Part shown: positions 1-11,763 of the stretch, piece after piece | How the letters are laid out: each line of letters starts with the position of its first letter | How positions within the stretch are numbered: the stretch's first letter is position 1 | Notes under the pieces: model-generated | The model's input: the letters and a program-made list of their open reading frames with translations, nothing else | Told to the model about the DNA's origin: nothing | The model's database searches: none | Translations under genes and position numbers: made by a program | Assembly (NCBI GenBank): GCA_036898135.1 | Contig: CM072523.1 | Span: 32,343,811-32,407,810 of the forward strand | Length of the DNA: 64,000 bases | Reading direction: 5' to 3' | Source of the DNA: Oncomelania hupensis | Lineage: Eukaryota > Mollusca > Gastropoda > Littorinimorpha > Pomatiopsidae

Positions 1-244
1 TGATGTGTCGGATAGTAAGTGTCAAAATAGTTGTTATGAGCAATTCTTCCGCAATTGAATTCTATAGATTTTGATGTATGAAGTCAAATTTTTGGAGATC
101 TGATGATCTTAACATGTGCAATCTTTGCTTTGATCTTGTATTCTAATTTTGTGTGATCTGTCTCCTAGCAAATATCAATATTTGCATGAGGCTAGGGAAA
201 GATTATTGATTTCAATCTTATGCAGTAGAAGCACAATAGTACTA

Positions 245-331
<87 letters not shown>

Positions 332-1654
332 ATATTACACATTTTAGAGAGTCGCTCAGTGCTACCTAATTTAATTTAATTTAATCTATTTTATGATCGC
401 ACCTTCGATTCTTGACAAAACAGGTTATGGGTTTGGCTGAACCGGCAACATCTGTTAACAATTATTCATTTATTTATTATAGGCAATTTGATTACATACG
501 CTGAGTTTGAGTGCTCATTCGTTGTCTTTAGGGCTGTATTTGCGCGCGCGTGTGTGTGTGTGTGAGCGCACGCGCGCACGCGAGTCCTGAATGTGTTTAT
601 GCGCGAACGTGTGTATATTATGTGGAGGAATGGGAGGTGACTGATCACGCTTGTGAGAGATTGTCTTCCTTGAGTCTGCCTTTTGTTGAGTTAGTCTGGC
701 CTCGGGTTGTGACTCTGCTGTGCAGAACCCTTCGGTGAGGACCTTGGTTTATGCAGAACAAGGCGACAGGACCTATTGTCGGTTGACATTGTATGCAGGT
801 TGGTTGCAGTGACTTGCAGAGAGTGTCGTGGTACTAGTTACCGGCAATCCGGTTTACTATTTACACGCTTCGCCGCCTTGCAAGTCAAATATTTCGTTAA
901 CCTCCCTCTTCCAAGGGATACAAAAAAAACCAAACAATTCAGGTTTGGCCGTGTTCTCAAGGGCGTGGCCGAGAGATGGGAGTGAAATACTCCGCTCGGG
1001 TAGAATTTAAAAAAATTTAAAACTTTAGTTTGAATCATGTGTATGTATAAATGTGAGTTCCATGCAAAACAGATCTAAAAATAACTTTGTACTAACGATA
1101 TTTATTGTCACATGTTTACAAAAACCAAATGTGTACATTTATTTTGAATTTGCTAAATTAAATTTATTTTCCTAAATATGAATAAAATTGCATTGAATTG
1201 AATTGAAATCGGTTCAAAACAGGTTTTGGTTGTTTTCATTGAATAATAGATCTACACGTTTACGAGGGAAAAAAATCCACCTTGTTTTTAAATTGTGTAT
1301 CTGTGCAGTTTGCATGTTTGATTTAAATATTCTTTTCAGAACTAGTTTCAATCGGCATACGTCTAAGGATGTTTGAACTTTTACACACCCGGCGCTATAG
1401 TTAAAGTATGAAACGTCTGTCTGAAGTGCCAGTATATTTTATGTTCCAAGTTGCTTCCTCTTTTCAAGATTTAATTCAAAGTTATTTAATGGTGCTCAAT
1501 CACACAATGGAATATTATATATAACTCTTCTCAATATTTACTGTGCGACACGATTTTGGTTCAAATCTTAAAAGGGCTTGATTGGTCAGCTGGAGTGGCG
1601 TAGTGATCCATGAACCTTTGTATGTTTGTCTGCCTGTTTGTCTGACTGTGTGAT
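1..1654. other. Non-coding stretch, no gene seen
   Basis: Apart from the AGT microsatellite, no open frame here has exon character. A short CG/TG alternating run lies near 541-578. A pentamer run of ATTGA type near 1190-1210, preceded by AATAAA-like sequence, resembles the 3' tail of an RTE-type LINE, but no coding remnant is attached. Confidence 0.6.
249..331. repeat. (AGT)n microsatellite
   Basis: Uninterrupted trinucleotide repeat of about 27 units. Confidence 0.97.
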
Positions 1655-1658
1655 GTGA

Positions 1659-1660
<2 letters not shown>

Positions 1661-1740
<80 letters not shown>
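1661..1740. repeat. (CT)n microsatellite
   Basis: Nearly perfect CT dinucleotide tract, followed to about 1880 by pyrimidine-rich TCTG/CTCT sequence. Long Ser-Leu and Arg-Glu frames over it are artefacts of the repeat. Confidence 0.97.
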
Positions 1741-2335
1741 GCATGTCTGTCTGTTTCAGTCGGTCTGTTTGTCTCTGTCTCTTTTTGTCTGTATGTCTCT
1801 CTTCCTCTTTCTTTCTTACTTTCTTGCATTGAATCTCTGTCTCTCTGCCTCTCTCTCTCATTCTGTCTCTGTATCTCTCTCTCACACATACACGCGCACA
1901 CACGAACGCACACACGTACGCACACACGTTCTTTACTTTGCCACACTGCACAATTAAAACCTCCCAACAATCACGTACCTATACTACCAAGCTGCCCTCC
2001 TCGTGATTCCTCTATCCAAGAATCCCACAGCTTTATAACACCCTGTAGGCTAGTTCCTAATAATAACGTTGCCATCTCATTGTTTTGAGGCCTAACAGTT
2101 GCGTAAAGAAGTTAGAAATTATTACTCACGCAGATGTTGAACCAAACAGGCTAACACCCTACCAAGGTTAGCCATACACTGTCTATAATAATATGCTACA
2201 AAAAACATTCAACTGTGCGAAAGAGGGCACAACACATTGACATCTAATTAGTTTGAGCGATAACACTCGCGCAAGTTAGACATTATTTTTAATAGATAGA
2301 TAGAAGCAAACATAACAACGTGTCCAAATTAACCA

Positions 2336-3375
2336 TAACTTTATGATAATACGATATGAAAACAAGGAGGCATTAAAATCTACAGTTTTGCACTTAGGTA
2401 TACAATACATTAGATAGGCGCCAAATATACGCAAATATGACTATGGATAAACAATGAGTGTGTTACACTCAGTTCGATGATGGTGTTTTTCTTTATCAGT
2501 ATTTGATTCAGCCCCGATGCTGAAGTCCTGATAAGGTGTAACTCAGATTCGTTTATTCACACAGCCCGTCCAAACAGCATACAAGTCACAAAGTCGACGT
2601 ATGAAGTTTTCCACTTTTATTCAGCACACATCAACAACTGCATACAATTCTCAATTCAACTCAACAACTTTCACAGCAACTTTCCAAATCACTATCAACA
2701 ACTTTACTATCAACAACAATCTCGGCTCACGATTAAATAACCTCTCTCTCTTCCGGAAGAATTTCGAACAATGTAGAAATGACGCACTGCCACCAATCGA
2801 ATAAAAGATCGTCATCACTGACTTACGTCATACATTATTATTTCTCCTTCTGGAACGACCTCTTGCTTCGACATGTATCGGGAAGTTTCTATAGAAAGTA
2901 AACACTCAGATCCAGAAACTTCTACAGTAATATCGACCAAAGCAAATTATCAACGTTATACAAAGCCTCTCCTAACAACAATGCAAACTCAAATCAAAGG
3001 TAAATAAACTCCATTATTGAATACTTTGCAAATCGAAACGATTAGATCTATCGTACACGCTTCCGACATACTTTCGTTCGCGTTTCAACGTAACAGAGTG
3101 CCTAAAATTTGCCGTACACTTTTAAACAATAATAAGATATGAAAACATTCATGCAGCATGCATTTAACACCAAACTTTCCCCACTCAGCTATACATTAGA
3201 TAGACGCCAAATATAAGCACATATTTAATACGGAGAAACAGAGAGTTCAAAAACTTGTCATAAACTATTAATCATAACACGACATCAAAACATTCTCAGT
3301 ATCCATTAAATGCTAAAACTGTCATTTCCATTCAGCTATATAGATCTATTAGGTGTCCAATATTACACATAACTT
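2336..3375. repeat. Degenerate tandem repeat array, interrupted by a solo LTR
   Basis: Three diverged units of about 100 bp are visible at about 2336-2445, 3128-3225 and 3268-3375. Each carries a GATATGAAAAC-like block, a CATTAAA-like block and, at its end, a block resembling ACATTAGATAGGCGCCAAATA. The solo LTR lies between the first and second units. No coding content is seen. Confidence 0.5.
2461..3095 (-). mobile_element. Solo LTR of the gypsy-type family found at 27-33 kb
   Basis: The reverse complement starts TGTTACGTTGAAACGCGAA and ends GAGTGTAACA, the same termini as the LTRs at 27166-27788 and 32165-32786, and homology is visible along the whole 635 bp. It is flanked by the perfect 5-bp duplication GAGTG (2456-2460 and 3096-3100). 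No internal region is attached, so this is a solo LTR left by LTR-LTR recombination. It is visibly more diverged than the two LTRs of the full element are from each other, so it is an older insertion. Confidence 0.92.
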
Positions 3376-3486
3376 AATGCACAGATACTTTCCTGAAGAC
3401 CTCATCGCGTTAATTGTAATTAATTTTATTTGTGCCAAAAAAGCTTAAGTGATATTGGAATTTTAAATGTCTTCAAAAAGGTAAAT

Positions 3487-4210
3487 GGAAGTTTCGACGA
3501 ATTGCATGTTCGACGGATCCGAATATTCCAATTTCGGGTTCGTTGAAACTTCCAAATTGGTCCGTCGAATATTCCACACACACAAAATGAAAAAAAAAAT
3601 TACCGAAAAGTATGTAGGGCCTAGGCCCTCCCAAACTAAATTGGAGACTCAAAGCGAGATAACTCTTTTGTCTTTGTTTTCTCCACCTTGATGCTCTCCC
3701 CTTACTACTCGCTCAGACAATAACAATCGGATGGGGTGTATTGTATTGCTTGTTTTACAATCATATGTAACGTCTTGGAGAGGACAGATTTAAATTTTAA
3801 TCAGACTACTAACTTTTATGCTTGTAAATATATGAGAAAAAGAAAGAGACTTAAATAACGTTTTTGCCACAAAGTTAATTATTTGAAATTGTCACTCAAT
3901 TCATAGAAAGTTTACCCACAAAAACAAAAACACACAAAAAAAATAAAACCGGGAAAAATATTTTTTTAAAAATTATTTAAAAAACGAAAATCGAGTCAAG
4001 GGAGACAACCTTTACGGAGAAAATTCAGGTGTAATAATTTATCACGTATTCGGCAATATTTATTTCAAAGACTTAAAGTCAGATGGCAACATTTTGTTTT
4101 CAACCTTCGTCGAAATTTCCAAAAAGCTAAACCCCCGTCGAAACTTCCAAAAGACCTCGACGACCTTTAGATTTGTGTCGAAACTTCCAATTTCCTCAGT
4201 CGAAACTTCC
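3487..4210. mobile_element. Candidate MITE with 12-bp terminal inverted repeats
   Basis: The stretch begins GGAAGTTTCGAC and ends with its exact complement GTCGAAACTTCC. Variants of the same 12-mer recur inside both ends: 3542-3553, 3564-3575, 4109-4120, 4137-4148 and 4177-4188. The interior is A/T-rich without coding potential. Subterminal motif arrays of this kind are common in non-autonomous DNA transposons. No convincing target-site duplication is visible, so the superfamily is not assigned and the boundaries are provisional. Confidence 0.4.
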
Positions 4211-4510
4211 TGTATCCTTCAAAAAGCTTTAAATATCTTTAAAATCTCAATGCAAACCGTATTTGCGAGATATAGTCTCCATCAATCTTAAATACCTTTA
4301 AGTCTTGAAGTATCCCTAAAAGATCGAAGTAAAAGATTTTGCGCAAGATAACTAATTGTCTTTGCATTATTCGGTCTCGCTCGTGTTTATCTAGCTTAGC
4401 GCTAGTTCTTCCCTTACATTTCAAATTTGATTTGGAGTGTTTTTGCATTAGGATAGACAAAGCTGACGCTTTGAAAGCTGACAGGCCGTTATTTAAAAAA
4501 GTCGTGTGAG

Positions 4511-4625
4511 CAGAGAGAGGGAGAGAGAGAGGGAGAGAGACAGACAGACAGACAGAGACAGACATGGTGTGTGTGTGTGTGTGTATGTGTGTGTGTGTGG
4601 TTGTGTATTTGTATTTGTATTTGTA
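4511..4625. repeat. Compound (GA)n / (CAGA)n / (GT)n / (TATTTG)n microsatellite
   Basis: Imperfect GA tract, then CAGACAGA units, a GT tract from about 4567, and four TATTTG-type units. Confidence 0.9.
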
Positions 4626-4785
4626 TTTCTGGCAGTAATTGTAGGCAACCTGTTGTCGCTCTCCTCTACAGTTTAATCTTTTCCTTTATTTGTTTAGTAG
4701 TCTACCGTAGTTCTGTAAATAAACAGACCAGTGTGCAAGTTCTTCTTGCATGCTTGAATGGAGGAACAAGTTTATTGCCTATTTC

Positions 4786-4818
4786 TGGACCTAAAGCAAT
4801 AATCCTGTAATGTTATGT
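4786..4818 (+). mobile_element. 33-bp 3'-end fragment of R family (TAATG tail)
   Basis: It matches the last bases of R (CTGGACCTAAAGCAATAATC) followed by a short TAATG-like tail. The flanks TTATTGCCTATTT (4773-4785) and TTACTGCCCATTT (4819-4831) look like a 13-bp target-site duplication with two mismatches, which would make this an extreme 5'-truncated insertion. Confidence 0.55.
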
Positions 4819-5140
4819 TACTGCCCATTTATCGCTGTTGAAAATTTTCCGTCCTTTTCTTCCTGTAACCCTAGCGACAAAAAGAATGCTTACTGCGCCT
4901 AGCTTGAAGATAGGTTTTGAGCTCTTCCACAAGGGGCTCATACATGTCACATGGAATCGTGCTCCTCCCTCCACCCCCCCCCCCCCATTTCCCTCCCAAT
5001 AAAAAAAAAACCCATTGAACTAGGCTATAACAAATGTTCCAATTCAAGACGTTTTGTAGGCGATGTTTTATTGCTTCTTCAAGACATGTTTTGAGCTCTT
5101 TACAATGGTTTGATGCATTGATCTGATTTACACATAACAA

Positions 5141-5142
5141 AG

Positions 5143-5184
<42 letters not shown>

Positions 5185-5260
5185 GGGGGAGAGAGAGAGG
5201 GAGAGAGAGAGAGGGAGAGAGAGAGGGAGAGAGAGGGGTGGGTGGGTGGGAGAGAGAGAA
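5141..5260. repeat. (GA)n / (GGGA)n purine microsatellite
   Basis: Long GA-rich purine strand with GGGA interruptions and a GGGTGGGT block near its end. Confidence 0.95.
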
Positions 5261-5382
5261 ATGGATGCAGAATTACACAAAAATTCTGATTAACTCAGAA
5301 TCACATTTTCAAATAAAATGCAGTACGACTAGAAGCTCAGCACTGACACATGAAAGTCCTATGCACTAGAGGAATCTTGCTC

Positions 5383-6110
5383 TTAGCGGTTCATTGCTGA
5401 CTGCTTAGCTGCCTGCTGGACGACCATACCTTCTGTGGTCTTTGATGAACTGCACTCCTGGCAGATGTGCATGGCATGGTCCTCGCACATCCAGTTGTGA
5501 CAGGATACGCAGGACAATGTGGTTTTTCTGTCTAGCTTTAAGTGACAGAAACAAAAGCACCTTTGCCTTGCATGTGGTTTTGGCTGATTTGCAGTGGCAG
5601 ACTTCTTTGCTGTGGATATGGATTGAGTGCTGGATGGAGCTGATGTCTTCTTTCTTCTTGAAATCAAATCCTGAAATCAATCTCCCAGCTGCACTGTTGT
5701 TCTGGGCAGATTGTGTCTGAGTGTGCCTGACAAAGACCTCAGTCAGTCCGTTCAGTGGCTTGACGAGTAGCTTGATGGAAAGTCGTCTTTGCTTTTGTTC
5801 CAGGCAAAGCTCTCCTGCAATGCTGATGATGAACTGCTGTCTCAAGTCCCGTTTACTAAAAGTGTTTTGAGGAAAATTCAGCCACATAACCCCAGGTGTA
5901 ATGGTTCTGAGGTCAAGTGCATTACAGAACATGTCCTTTGGCCACCTCTTTGTCAACCTCTTTGTTGTGTAGGCATAGGCTTTTGAAGTGCGTCCACGGC
6001 ACCTTTGGTTGCTTTGTAGAATCTGACGATGTCTTGTTTCTGTTTGGGAGCAGTTGGACTGATTGAAGTCTTTGTCAGACATATCGACAGTCTGCCTAGT
6101 GTAAGATCCT
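5383..6110 (-). pseudogene. piggyBac-type transposase relic, C-terminal part
   Basis: Read on the minus strand, about 240 residues of a piggyBac-superfamily transposase are recoverable. First comes the motif FYKATKGAVDALQK (family pattern: Y-N-x-T-K-G-G-V-D, in the DDD catalytic core), then a stretch with KRWPKDMFCNALD, then a C-terminal cysteine-rich domain with CFCFCH, CVSCHNWMCEDH and CQEC, the Zn-binding signature that ends piggyBac transposases. The frame changes near 5970 and again near 5650, so no intact product is possible. Sequence upstream of about 6110 is not recognisable and runs into an ATG microsatellite. No terminal inverted repeats or TTAA sites were found. Family assignment is firm; the exact limits are not. 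Confidence 0.8.
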
Positions 6111-6226
6111 GATCCTGATCCTTATGTCCATGTCCTAGACGGGTTGGACTTTGCAATGTTTGGAGAGCAGTGAAGATAGGGGGAAAAGGTAATAGAGAGG
6201 GAGGAGAGTAAAATGAAAAATGGAGA

Positions 6227-6320
<94 letters not shown>

Positions 6321-6321
6321 G
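6227..6321. repeat. (ATG)n microsatellite
   Basis: About 31 perfect trinucleotide units. Poly-Ser and poly-Ile frames over it are artefacts. Confidence 0.97.
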
Positions 6322-6378
6322 TAATGAACATCGAGGTTTAAAGTCTACACCCACCATTGGCGATTTGGCAGATGGGAT

Positions 6379-6411
6379 GAGAGAGAGAGAGAGAGAGAGA
6401 GAGCGCGCGAG

Positions 6412-6468
<57 letters not shown>

Positions 6469-6469
6469 C
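6379..6469. repeat. (GA)n-(GT)n-(GA)n compound microsatellite
   Basis: GA tract, short CGCG step, GT tract, then GA again. Confidence 0.96.
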
Positions 6470-6738
6470 TTTTTGAAACTTTTTGAAACTTTTTTTTTTA
6501 TTAGGGATAAAGATTTTAGACTAATAAGAAGTCTAATCTTCCAATCTGTCCCTTAACAAATGAACATAGTAAATAACCTTTAACATTACCTTGGAAATCA
6601 TAGAAATCACACACACATGCACACACAATCACACCAACATCTTAATCATTATCTTTAAATAATGTTAGGCAACCACCCCCCTTCCTATCCCTCACCCTCA
6701 TAATAATAATAAAAATAACACTGATCATAACAACAATG

Positions 6739-6857
<119 letters not shown>

Positions 6858-6945
6858 CATCACTAATATTACCATTATTATTTTTCTCATAATTTTTTTC
6901 CCCATTATTAACACTACTACCACCATCATCACCATTATTATTAGC

Positions 6946-6948
<3 letters not shown>

Positions 6949-7035
<87 letters not shown>

Positions 7036-7039
7036 GAGA
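6949..7039. repeat. (GA)n microsatellite
   Basis: Nearly perfect 90-bp GA tract. Confidence 0.97.
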
Positions 7040-7256
7040 ACTTCCAAACATAACGGACTTTGAATACAGCACTAGCAGTTTTCAAACAAAAGCAGACTTC
7101 AATGTATGTATCCTATATTCGTTGTAGTCATATTATTATCATAATAATTATGGAATGCTAAGGGAGGGAACTTCCAAACCATAACAGACTTTGATTGTAG
7201 CACTAGCATTTTTGAAACAAAAGCAGAATGGAATACACGTATCAAATGTTCGTGTG
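7040..7256. repeat. Direct duplication, two units of about 90 bp
   Basis: A block beginning AACTTCCAAAC, running through ACTTTGA, CACTAGCA and AACAAAAGCAGA, occurs at about 7039-7130 and again at about 7168-7256, with an AT-rich spacer between. Confidence 0.8.
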
Positions 7257-7488
7257 TATTTAAATATTGTTATCATAATATTGTTATCATAGTAAAGCTG
7301 TTCAAACATTCATTTATAGGTCATGTAGAGCGACGATCATGCACTATGTAAAAATGCATGCAGGTGTTAATGTGCATGTAATGATTGAGAACTAATGCGG
7401 TTGATCAAATATTGGGTGGTCGATGACTACAAACTACAAACCAGGGATAGCCGTAATCTTGGGTGGGCGGCCAGTGGCTGAGTGGTTA

Positions 7489-8195
7489 TTGATTGATTGA
7501 TTGATTGATTTTTGCTTTAGGTCCAGCGGACTCTTCCGAGCCAAATCAGGACCGGACAACCCCCGATCCGCATAAAAGATCTGCTGAAACAACCCTAGTG
7601 GGAAAATTGAATGCCCTCCACCGGCCAGTCACTTTACAAAAAAGACAACCCACGCAGGGGACGGCTGAGGCTTTACCCCAACTACTCGAACCCCCGGTTA
7701 CAAAAACAAAATAGAATACAAACATCATTATAAATTATCAACAAAACATATACATATAAAATTCCTATATTGCTAAGTAATAACATCATAGGAAGCCCTA
7801 GTGATCACCCGGAAGAAAGCGTCCAACACTCCCAAGCTGATCCAACAGACCTCATACACAAACAAGGAGTCTTGTCCAGGAAGAGTTTTCAAGAAAAAAG
7901 GTAGGTCATTGATCTAGCGAAGAAGAAGATAGTATAGCAGAGTGATAGAACAGAGCAGGAATGGGAAAGAGTAAATGAGGAAGACAGCGACAGTGGGAAT
8001 TTAAAGCACTACATTTCCAGAAAGTGGGGATACTATTTATACTGAAACCTCCGGCACCCCAACGGGGGTACTGTTGCCGCAGTGAATTGGTCATGACTAC
8101 AAAGTCAAGACAGGTTTTCAACTGGGGCTTTCACTTTTCCCTTTATAGGTTAGAACAATCTAGAGTGGCAAGATTGCTCATGACCCCAAGGGGTA
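7489..8195 (-). mobile_element. R family, long subtype, full length (707 bp)
   Basis: Minus-strand copy of an unnamed retroposon seen repeatedly in this window. It is flanked by a perfect 13-bp duplication GGCTGAGTGGTTA (7476-7488 and 8196-8208). The 5' end (right side) carries the CCCCTTGGGGTCATGAGC start of the long subtype; the 3' end carries the GTCCGCTGGACCTAAAGCA block and an (AATC)n tail. No protein is encoded: short conserved frames are shadows of copy-to-copy identity. The target itself (GTGGCTGAGTGGTTAGAG) resembles a tRNA box A, so this copy may sit inside an older SINE. Confidence 0.9.
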
Positions 8196-8208
8196 GGCTG
8201 AGTGGTTA

Positions 8209-9107
8209 GAGGGCAATTTCTAGAAGGTAAGCAGCCTTTTAGTACTGTTATGATAGAGGAAGGGTGGGGGTTGGGATGGAAGTTGAAGGAAGTCCTTTCT
8301 CTCCACCAAACAGTTGTAGGTAAAATCAATTGCCCTCCCCCACCCTCCGCCCCGCTCTCTCCATTAAACAAAAGTGTTAAATATTTTGTGTGTCTTTCTA
8401 AAAACTATGTTCATTGACAAAAACGTTAAAACACGTGACTCTCAACAAAAAATGGATAATTATCATTCGTGTCAATCTATGCACGGTACTAAAATGCAGT
8501 TCTTCAAACATCTAGTTCATAAAAGACCAGACGTATTCATGCTTTCTTATGACTGTTAATCACGAACGCGACCTTGAGCTTGAATCCCACTGCACAGGCG
8601 TCACTCACACTCACCCACTCCCTCAAGAATTAATAAATAAAATATAGTGTCGATATAGGCATGACAAGATAATTATTATTAATGCTGTTCTTATTCATGT
8701 TATACATTGAGCATGTTCATACATTTAAAAAAGCCGACTATGTCTTTGCAGTAAAACGTAGGACTCTTAATAGAAATATTATGAGGTGTTAGTATCTATA
8801 TATATATATAAATATATAATATATGCTTAGCCGGAAGTCCTTCTTCGCCTCTACTATAAAGTTTGTCCGGTATGGACGCTGATCTGGGCAGGTGCTGGGG
8901 CTACGGATCGGTCTGCTGTGTGCTCAAAACCAGCGAAATCGTTATAGCCGACATTTCCTTACCGAACGTTTAACCGTTTCTGAGATAAATAAATAAACAA
9001 AATGTCCACAAACTGCAATAGCCTCATTCCGCGCGCTTCCATTAAAAATCAAATTGAGGTTTCAGCATGTTTTCCCATATAGACCAAAAAATTGATGATC
9101 TATCTAG
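8209..9107. other. Non-coding stretch, no gene seen
   Basis: AT-rich sequence with a short (AT)n near 8800-8820. No repeat family or exon recognised. Confidence 0.5.
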
Positions 9108-9190
9108 GAAGCCTTGGTAGCTTACTGCGTAAAACATTCACCTACCGTCCAGAGCGACCCAAGTTCAAATCTCACGCGTGACATTTTTTT
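9108..9190 (+). mobile_element. tRNA-derived SINE head, diverged
   Basis: A box-A-like TGGTAGCTTACTGCG and, about 40 bp on, a box-B-like AGTTCAAATCTC have tRNA-like spacing, followed by CACGCGTGACA and an A/T-rich body. The cloverleaf stems are not intact, so this is not called a tRNA gene. It differs from the SINE at 13.5, 21.5 and 50.3 kb. Confidence 0.5.
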
Positions 9191-9242
9191 TACACTACAT
9201 AATATGGATATTTTTCTTTTTAATTTAGGCTTTTTACCTTTA

Positions 9243-9591
<349 letters not shown>

Positions 9592-10082
9592 AAACAGCAT
9601 CATGTGTACCCTGGCTCGCCAGGGTACAAAAACCACTAGTAGTATATATAAAGATAACCAAATAGTTCTTCTACATTTCGAGTTAACGTTAAACTAAAAA
9701 AAAACACGTTCGTGGAGACAGCGATCATGTCTTAACAATTTAAACACTGGGTCCTTAACAGATTAATTTAAAAAAAAAACACCTAAAACTCGATTTTCAT
9801 GTTAACATAACTTATAGGACCATAACATGGATTATTCCAAATCAATGAAAGTTCTTCAAAATGTCGATTTATCGATAATTACAGAACATGCTGATGCATA
9901 GCACGATCACGTCTTGACGGTAAAACATGGCAATTCGTGTTATCAAGGATTGCTTTTTAAGTAGGGGTGCGTGTTGGACAACTACACCGTGTTTTGGGTA
10001 GTTTGGACACTTATCAAACAGCATGTTAAAAACTCATACTGAGTGTCAAAGCTATATAGCCAGGATAGGATTTAAATATATA
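9592..10082. other. Non-coding stretch, no gene seen
   Basis: AT-rich sequence with a small CCTGGCTCGCCAGG palindrome near 9608. No exon or known repeat seen. Confidence 0.5.
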
Positions 10083-10323
10083 TTGTCTGAGATCTCACAG
10101 ACCTATACGCTTAACTATTTCGGTGACGAGAAGAAGAAGAAGAAGAAGAAGAAGAAGAAGAAGAAGATGAAGAAGAAGAAGAAGAAGAAGAAAAGAAAAG
10201 TAGAAGAAGAAGAAGGAGAAGAAGGTAAAAGAAGAAAAAGAAGAAGATGATGATGATGAAGAAGAAGATGAAGAAGAAGAAGAAGAAGAAGAAGAAGAAG
10301 AAGAAGAAGAAGAAGAAGAAGAA

Positions 10324-10377
<54 letters not shown>

Positions 10378-10722
10378 AAACATACTTAATGTCCGACATC
10401 TCAAAGGCCTACGCTTAACCCTTTCGGTGACGAGAAGAAGATGAAGTAGAAGAAGAAGAAGAAGAAGGAGAAGAAGAAGAAGAAGAAGAAGAAGAAGAAG
10501 AAGAAGAAGAAGAAGAAGAAGAAGAAGAAGAGAGGAGAAATACATACTTAATGTCCAAGATCTCAAAGGCGTACGCTTAATCATTTCGGTGACGAGAAGA
10601 AGAAGAAGAAGAAGAAGAAGAAGAAGAAGAAGAAGAAGAAGAAGAAGAAGAAAACAACAACAATAACAAAAACAACAACAACAACAACAACAACAAGACG
10701 AAGAAGAAGGAGGAGGAGGATA
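10083..10722. repeat. Array of three non-repetitive blocks, each followed by expanded (GAA)n
   Basis: A block of about 50 bp ending TTTCGGTGACGAG occurs three times (about 10083-10130, 10388-10435 and 10550-10597). Each is followed by a long GAA/GAT or GAA/AAC tract. Apart from these blocks almost 600 bp is homopurine on the plus strand. The long poly-Leu, poly-Lys and poly-Ser frames across it are artefacts. Confidence 0.9.
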
Positions 10723-10969
10723 CAAATGAGGAGGAGAGCGTACGCGTGCCACCCAACACGGGTACAGCGAAAGATAGCACATCACACAAATTGCTGCATT
10801 AAAATAATGTGCCACAAAGTATGTAGAGGGTGTCCATTTATCGCGGTGAATGATACAGCGACAAGTCGGTACCTCGGATTCCAACTTGATATGGTCTCTA
10901 ACATGCATCAGACAAGTCTTGGTTGCCGAACAGTCTCTGGCACCGGTACAGTTAAGACAACAAGCTCTA

Positions 10970-11081
<112 letters not shown>

Positions 11082-11329
11082 GTGCTCGATCGACAGGGGT
11101 TGCACTGCTCTGCAGCTGTCGTGGGTTACCTGAGAAAGCAGACCCGAATATACCGCCAATATCCACATGTCTGAAAAATGGAGGCCGCTCGCTGTATGTC
11201 AATGTGTGTGTATGTGGGTCTGTGAATGCTTGTGCGCGCTTATCGTTGTATGTAGGCATGTGTAAGCATGCATGCATGCGTGTGTGCGTGTGTGTGTGTG
11301 TGTGTGTTAACAGTTGTTGTTATATCAGT

Positions 11330-11388
11330 TTATAGTCCCCTCTCTTCCCGATAAGGATTTTCAGAGAGGAGACTATGTTTGCTGTGTT
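11330..11388 (+). repeat. Dispersed repeat D, copy 1
   Basis: A segment reading AGTCCCCTCTCTTCCCG, then AAGGATT, then CAGAGAGGAGACT is found in the opposite orientation at 37737-37795. Family unknown; it may be the end of a retroposon. Confidence 0.6.
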
Positions 11389-11763
11389 AACAGGCGGTAC
11401 TCCAGTTTAATATAGCACCTGGCGCTTATCAGTGTGTGATTGTCAAACTCACTCAAAAGCTTCAACCTACCTTTCAAACGTTATTTAAGACTGTCCGGAA
11501 GGTTTTAAAACCCATGGTTTTTGGTTAAACGGACTTGACGATCGTCCTCAGTCAAAAGAATTTGCTTTTTAGATTTTTTTTTTTGCACTTTGCATTTTGT
11601 AGTTTGGATTTTTCTACTTTGCAATTGTAATTTTCTTGTTTTAACTTGGATTTTTAAATCCTGCTTGTCACTCATAGGAGTAAACATCGATTTTAAAGTC
11701 ATCGTCGTCGACCTTCCTTTGTTTTGTTCTTATTCTTCAAAGCAGGATTCGGGGGAGGTAAAG
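11389..11763. other. Non-coding stretch, no gene seen
   Basis: No exon or repeat recognised between dispersed repeat D and the RTE-like LINE fragment. Confidence 0.5.

Noticed and set aside
6126..6147. 15-base match (ATGTCCTAGACGGGT) to dispersed repeat C
   Set aside because: Too short and without flanking similarity; may be chance or a tiny relic.
7505..8121. Small frames repeated in several places, such as the one with FVFVTGGS and WGKASAVPCVG
   Set aside because: They recur only because R copies are similar. Frames are broken differently in different copies and show no sign of protein-level selection.
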